Below, piece after piece: positions 59,269 to 64,000 of a stretch of 64,000 nucleotides of DNA (position 1 is its first letter; every line of letters starts with the position of its first letter). Position numbers and translations under genes: made by a program. The notes under the pieces were generated by a model. That model worked only from the letters and a program-made list of their open reading frames with translations, was not told the DNA's origin and did not search any database. Origin of the DNA: Sanguinoderma infundibulare (lineage: Eukaryota; Basidiomycota; Agaricomycetes; Polyporales; Polyporaceae); NCBI GenBank assembly GCA_032821775.1, contig JAVLRN010000003.1, positions 1,240,001-1,304,000 on the forward strand. The letters run 5' to 3'.

Positions 59269-59736
59269 TATGGATCGTGTGGGTCGTAAACGAAGGGAGA
59301 AAGAAAGACGTGGGTGGGGAAGGAAAGGTAGCGCTGCTGGCGGACCAAGCTGAGCGGATGAGCGGGCCAAGAGCAACATAGGAGCAGATCCAGACGTCAG
59401 TATCTCAGCTCGCGCGGGCGCTTGGAATGGAACGGTGAGCTTACCGCGGATGCTGGGCTGCGTGCGACGGAGAGGAGGAGACGGGGGATGGAGGAGTCGA
59501 GGGAGTACGCAGAAGATAACGCGGGCGCGTGAGAGCCGCTTGGACTCGAAGCGTAGGCGAGGGTTCAGCAACCCCGGAGGACGTCTCAATGGCCCGCCCA
59601 CTCGCGGCAGCCTGCCATTCGCCCCTCTGACTTCCGGCCTCATGCACTCTGCATTCACTCTCTTCCCTCCGCTATCACTCGCGCTGCCCCCTCGAGGCTG
59701 CCCCACTTCCTAAAACCCTATCCACACCGTTGAATC
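59269..59736. other. Divergent promoter region CBM48 gene/EFM6
   Basis: These 468 bp lie between two start codons. No gene, tRNA or TATA-like box stands out. Confidence 0.5.
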
Positions 59737-60736
59737 ATGTCCGACCTCGCTCTAGAAGAGAAACTCGACGAGCTCGATCCCCTCCGCCATCTACGCGAGG
59801 ATGCTGATTCCGACGACGACGGCTCGGCGCGCATCGTGCCCGTCCAGCCGCCCTCCATCCGCGATCAGAACATAGAGCTGTCGTTCCATACAGCTCCCGC
59901 CATTCACGGTGACAAGGTCGTGTCTCCGCCCATCACGATAAAACTCGCTGTGGACGCGTCGCCGGGGTGCGGAGGAATTGCATGGCCGGCTGGACAAGTT
60001 CGTGCACCCGCCCTTCCCTTTTATGTCTACGCGGGATGCGAATACCCCGACTTACCAGGTCCTATCGAGTTACATTGCATACAAGGGCTCGCTCGAGGGC
60101 AAAAACGTTCTCGAGCTCGGCAGCGGAACTGGACTAGTAGGCCTCGTCGCCGCTCACCTCGGGGCTCGCGTTTGGATAACGGACCAAGCGTTTGTATCTT
60201 CACTGTGGTCCCACTATCTCTATCTTGCGCGAACCTCACATACGGTTGGGTCTCGTCGTTCTCAGCCCTCTGCTGAACATCATGAAACAGAACGTTGCCC
60301 TGAACAATCTGCACGCTCGTGTGACAGTCGCCGAACTGAACTGGTCTGTCGTCCCTCTGTCTACTCCGCAGATACAACACTCATGCCTCCACCACAGGGG
60401 TGAACCCGTTCCAGGCGACCTACCAAAACCTGACCTGATCTTGGCAGCCGACTGTGTCTACTTTGAACCTGCCTTTCCCCTCCTAGTTCAAACCCTAACC
60501 GAATTGGTTGCCGATTCGTCAACGGACGTCTTGTTTTGCTACAAGAAACGTAGGAAGGTCAGTCGCTGCTATCCCGTTCCGGCTTCGACAGATCCTTACC
60601 CGTGACGATCCAGGCGGACAAGCGTTTCTTTACCCTCTTAAGGAAATCATTCCTCTGGGAGGAGGTTACGGACGATCCTCAACGTGAAGGTTACTCACGT
60701 GAAGCCATCTCTCTCTTGCGGCTATTACGCAAATGA
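59737..60736 (+). CDS. EFM6: Protein-lysine N-methyltransferase EFM6 (METTL21 family)
   Basis: This is a small seven-beta-strand methyltransferase of the METTL21/EFM6 group; yeast Efm6 methylates a lysine of elongation factor eEF1A. After an acidic N-terminus, 'CGGIAWPAGQ' joins 'VLSSYIAYKGSLEGKNVLEL' and 'GSGTGLVGLVAAHLGARVWI', the S-adenosylmethionine loop. 'TDQAPLLNIMKQNVALNN' is rebuilt across an intron, then 'VTVAELNWGEPVPGDLPKPD'. 'LILAADCVYFEPAFPLLVQT' contains the family's D-x-x-Y-like motif, and 'VLFCYKKRRKADKRFFTLLK' leads to a final 'YSREAISLLRLLRK'. Five exons, four short introns, no targeting signal. The substrate is inferred from the family; other METTL21 members methylate chaperones. 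Confidence 0.88.
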
Positions 60737-62161
60737 ACATCCGTGGCATTCGTGTGCACGGGGCGTGCGCCAACGTTCATACCAACAAGAGAAATGTTTT
60801 TTTATATTTCTGAACAAGTATGAACATGGTAATACGTATGACTGCGAAGCTTCTGTCACTCTACAGAGTCGGCTGACCATCGTCGGTGAGTTCGTGAATC
60901 TTAAAGCCGAACATGGTCCGAAACTGACCCCGATCGTCATCGGATTCCCTCAGTCGCAATGTTTTAAACTCTGACAGGTTTTGGTCTCCTTGGTGGAAAG
61001 TACAAGATGTTCAGACCGGTTCTCTTCTTACTATTGCCAAGGCAATTCATTTGGAGTAGTCAGCGTGGTTTTTCAATGCAAGCCAGGAGACTGCACGACA
61101 GTGGAAAAGTTGGATGCATCCCGCGTTTCACCCAATATTGAGTGCTAGGGTATGCGGGCAATCAACTCGCCGATCCCAGTGCAATGTGGGCTGCAGAATA
61201 CCAGTCTAGCCCTTGCGGATCGCTCCACAAAGTGAGTTTCAAGCAGTCCACCATCATCTCAAGCTCATCTACCCGCAATTGCGACAGGTGTCGTCTTCCA
61301 GCTGAGGCCTGGGCGCCCCATCTCTGAGGTTCTTTTCACGCGAGGGACGGCGTTTTACGTCCTTCTGTGATGGTCCGATATACAGGAGCGCGTATACGCT
61401 CCCTATGGCGCTGAGATGTTTGGCTATAACCTCTCCTAGTATCCTGAACGTTGCTGAGACTGTTTGCGTGATCACTAGGCTTTAGAGGCTGCGTTATGTC
61501 GGAGACTCGGAGCAACTCGTTGCCCTTGAGCTCCAACCGCAATGGCAATGTTGCACGGCAGCGGGCGCTAACCAAGTCTCCTATCTCCCCACTCGCACGT
61601 CTAAGCAGTTCTGATAGTTCTCTTGACAGATCTTCTTGGGCGCAAAGTCCCTCATAACGCTGTTCTGGATTCCCCTTATCGTTGAGCTTGTAGTCAGCCC
61701 GGAAGCTCCTGAAAGCTCTTTTGGCTATGAGTGAACGCAGAGGAATTGTGTAGTGGTTAATAGACTCGTGTTTCCTCAGCAGGATGTAGACTTCAAGTTC
61801 ACGTCAAGCAAGCAAGCAGAGAACGAGGCATTAATATTCGCCGGTCTCTCAGGCATTTCTATTGATCATTGATGTATACGTACATCTGCCCGGAGAAGGA
61901 GAGCCTACGGTGTTCCTATGATCTGGCGCAATGCACAGTTGACGGATCGACCTGCAATCTTTCGGTGATAACCAATCAGGGTCGCGGGATTTAATCGAGG
62001 CCTCGGCGCTATTCGGCCGGCCACAAGATTGAATACTCCACCATCCCTCGAGTCAGAGGTTCACGAACAGAGGGTCTATATATTCACTTCTCTGCTGCTG
62101 TCCCCACTACCCTCCCCGAAGCCCTCATACCCCACTCAACAGACGAAACGCAAGAGCGAAG
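60737..62161. other. Intergenic, LEU1 promoter region (1.4 kb)
   Basis: No conserved coding segment or RNA gene was found. Local AT-rich patches occur near 60790-60840 and 62720-like composition does not continue here. Candidate promoter elements near the LEU1 start are listed separately. Confidence 0.45.
62050..62084 (+). promoter_or_regulatory. Gcn4-like half-site and TATA box upstream of LEU1
   Basis: GAGTCA at 62050-62055 matches six of seven bases of the Gcn4/Cpc1 element (TGACTC on the other strand). TATATATT follows at 62077-62084, about 80 bp before the ATG. The arrangement fits general amino-acid control of a leucine gene, but function is inferred. Confidence 0.45.
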
Positions 62162-64000
62162 ATGCCCGCGCCAGTCGCCCAGCCAAAGACGCTCTATGAT
62201 AAGATCTGGGACGACCATGTCATGTACGCCCTTTTGCTACCCATCTTTCCCAGTTCTGGGCAGGCTCTGATGCGCCTTTGGTTCCGCTGTTGGTCCCCAG
62301 CACCATCGACGAGAACGGCCTCGCGCTCATTTACATTGACCGGTGCGTATCCGTTTCCAATCAGGCGAATTTGATTGGCACGATTGGTCGGGAAACTGAC
62401 TGCTCCTTGCGTTTCTTCCAGACATCTCTTGCACGAGGTGACGACCCCGCAGGCGTTTGAGGGACTGTGAGTGCTCTTGGATTCAAGAGTCTTGAGGGGA
62501 TATATGCTCAGGTGGTGTGCCCTGCCATATTTTTAGGCGCAACGCGAACCGTCCCGTCCGCCGTCCCGATTGCACTCTTGCAACTGTAGACCACAATATC
62601 CCGTGAGTACTACCCCTTCATCGGTCTCTCTGTTCGCAACCCGTTCCTGCCGTCGATGCGTCTTCCTGCGTCGATTTTTACCCACCCACACATCCTCCTT
62701 TAACCTTTAGAAAATTCGCAATTTACTTAACCACCCCCAATATAGCACGATCTCACGCAAGAACTTCACCACCACAACGGAGTTCGTACTCAACCCAGAC
62801 TCTCGCGCCCAATGCACGACCCTCGAGGAGAACGTGAAGGCGTTCGGTGTGACCTACTTCGGCATGACCGACCGGAGGCAAGGCATCGTTCACGTTATCG
62901 GTCCTGAGGAGGGCTTCACGGTACGTCGAGCTATCCTAAACGTCCGAAGTCCTAACAATTCATCGAGTGCTAGCTCCCCGGAATCACTTGTGTCTGCGGA
63001 GACTCCCACACATCCAGTACGTGCCTCAATTAGCTCAGTCCGTGTACGCACTCACGCCCGTATTAGCCCACGGCGCGTTCGGTTCCCTCGCGTTCGGGAT
63101 CGGAACGTCCGAGGTGGAGCACGTTCTCGCCACGCAGACCCTCTTGCAGAGGAAGGCTAAAAACATGCGCATCACCGTCGAAGGCACCCTGAGCGAGGGC
63201 GTGACCTCCAAGGACGTTGTCCTCCATATCATCGGTGTCATTGGCACCGCCGGTGGCACCGGCTGCGTCATCGAGTTCGCCGGCTCTGTCGTCCGCGGCT
63301 TCAGCATGGAGGCGCGCATGAGCATGTGCAACATGTCCATCGAGGGCGGTGCGCGTGCGGGCATGATCGCTCCGGACGATGTCACCTTCGACTACCTCCG
63401 CAACCGCCCGCTTGCGCCCAAGGGCGAAGTGTGGGACCGTGCAGAGGCACACTGGCGTTCGCTGAAGACGGACGAGGGCGCGAAGTTCGACATCGAGGTC
63501 AGCATCCGCGCAGAGGACATCGTCCCGACCGTCACCTGGGGCACGTCGCCGCAAGACGTCGTGCCCATCACGGGGAAGGTCCCGGATCCCGCCAACTTCA
63601 CCGACGCCACCAAAAAGGCTGCGATCGAGCGCGCTCTGAAGTACATGGGTCTGACCCCGAACGTGCCCATGGAGGAGGTTAAGATCGACAAGGTCTTCAT
63701 TGGTTCGTGCACCAACTCCCGTATCGAGGATCTGCGTTCCGCAGCGAAGATCGTCCTTGCTGCGGGTCCCGAGGCTCGCGTTGCGCAAGGCTTGTATGCG
63801 ATGATTGTCCCGGGCTCGGGTCTCGTCAAGCAACAAGCTGAGGCGGAGGGTCTCGACGCCGTCTTCAAGCGCGCGGGCTTTGATTGGCGCGAGGCGGGAT
63901 GCTCCATGTGTCTTGGCATGAATGAGGATCAGCTTTCGCCGGGAGAGCGCTGCGCGTCCACGAGCAACCGAAACTTCGAGGGTCGTCAGGGCCCGGGCGG
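62162..64000 (+). CDS. LEU1: 3-isopropylmalate dehydratase LEU1, 5' part (runs off right edge)
   Basis: This is isopropylmalate isomerase, the [4Fe-4S] enzyme of the second dedicated step of leucine synthesis, a cytosolic protein in yeast. '[20 protein letters not shown]' joins '[19 protein letters not shown]' across intron 62224-62300. '[20 protein letters not shown]' and '[11 protein letters not shown]' follow. '[16 protein letters not shown]' and '[20 protein letters not shown]' lie before '[20 protein letters not shown]'. '[20 protein letters not shown]' supplies one cluster Cys and '[20 protein letters not shown]' the CxxC pair. The sequence ends inside '[13 protein letters not shown]'. 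So the LeuC-type domain is nearly complete, and the LeuD-like C-terminal domain expected of fungal LEU1 lies outside the window. No frame break is seen. Confidence 0.95.

Noticed and set aside
62010..62026. CGGCCGGCC patch as a Leu3 site
   Set aside because: It does not fit CCGGNNCCGG spacing.

Overview
The window is nuclear DNA from a filamentous basidiomycete. Agaricomycetes fits best, perhaps Polyporales, but the order is only an impression. The evidence is GC-rich coding sequence, genes split by many short introns (mostly 46-80 nt, GT...AG with CTRAY-like branch sites), divergent gene pairs separated by 200-300 bp, and proteins typical of fungi (Zn2Cys6 factor, Rds1-like secreted protein, fused LEU1-type isomerase, EFM6, PKR1). 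I found no virus, plasmid, CRISPR array, rRNA or intact transposon. Splice sites were assigned by eye from frame continuity and conserved protein motifs.

Layout. 1-3.2 kb: 3' part of nucleoporin NUP120/NUP160. 4.3-8.2 kb: NCS6 (tRNA thiolation) and NOP58 (snoRNP), tail to tail. 8.5-10.9 kb: a secreted serine carboxypeptidase whose last intron appears to be AT-AC. 12.6-14.2 kb: an Rds1-like secreted ferritin-fold protein. 14.9-18.0 kb: an unknown protein and an EAF-type elongation factor. 18.7-21.2 kb: an Rck/Srk1-like protein kinase. 21.9-26.7 kb: a predicted mitochondrial protein, GINS subunit PSF3, V-ATPase assembly factor PKR1 and TFIIIC subunit TFC1. 27.0-28.9 kb: ribosomal protein L29 (five very small exons), an intron-containing tRNA-Ile(AAU) and a decayed short-chain dehydrogenase. 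30.9-38.1 kb: SSU72 phosphatase, 1-Cys peroxiredoxin, proteasome alpha2 (PRE8) and a short Zn2Cys6 protein. 39.2-43.4 kb: an aldehyde dehydrogenase with unusually large introns. 46.2-49.9 kb: proteasome alpha6 (PRE5), COX15 and BOL3. 50.1-53.1 kb: an NCBP3-like RNA protein and KRR1. 53.5-60.7 kb: a large Gln/RGG-rich unknown protein, a CBM48 protein and the EFM6 methyltransferase. 62.2 kb to the right edge: LEU1, truncated.

Most genes are housekeeping genes of nucleic-acid and protein metabolism: ribosome biogenesis (NOP58, KRR1, RPL29), transcription (EAF, SSU72, TFC1, NCBP3-like), tRNA modification, proteasome, DNA replication and mitochondrial cofactor assembly. They are not a pathway cluster. 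The most informative observations are the AT-AC intron, three MluI boxes before PSF3, three CACGTG boxes before PRE8, coding micro-exons of 12 and 19 nt, the COX15/BOL3 shared promoter, the two LD-x-ELD motifs in the NCBP3-like protein, and the dehydrogenase pseudogene that kept its promoter. I did not find a clear new multi-gene system.
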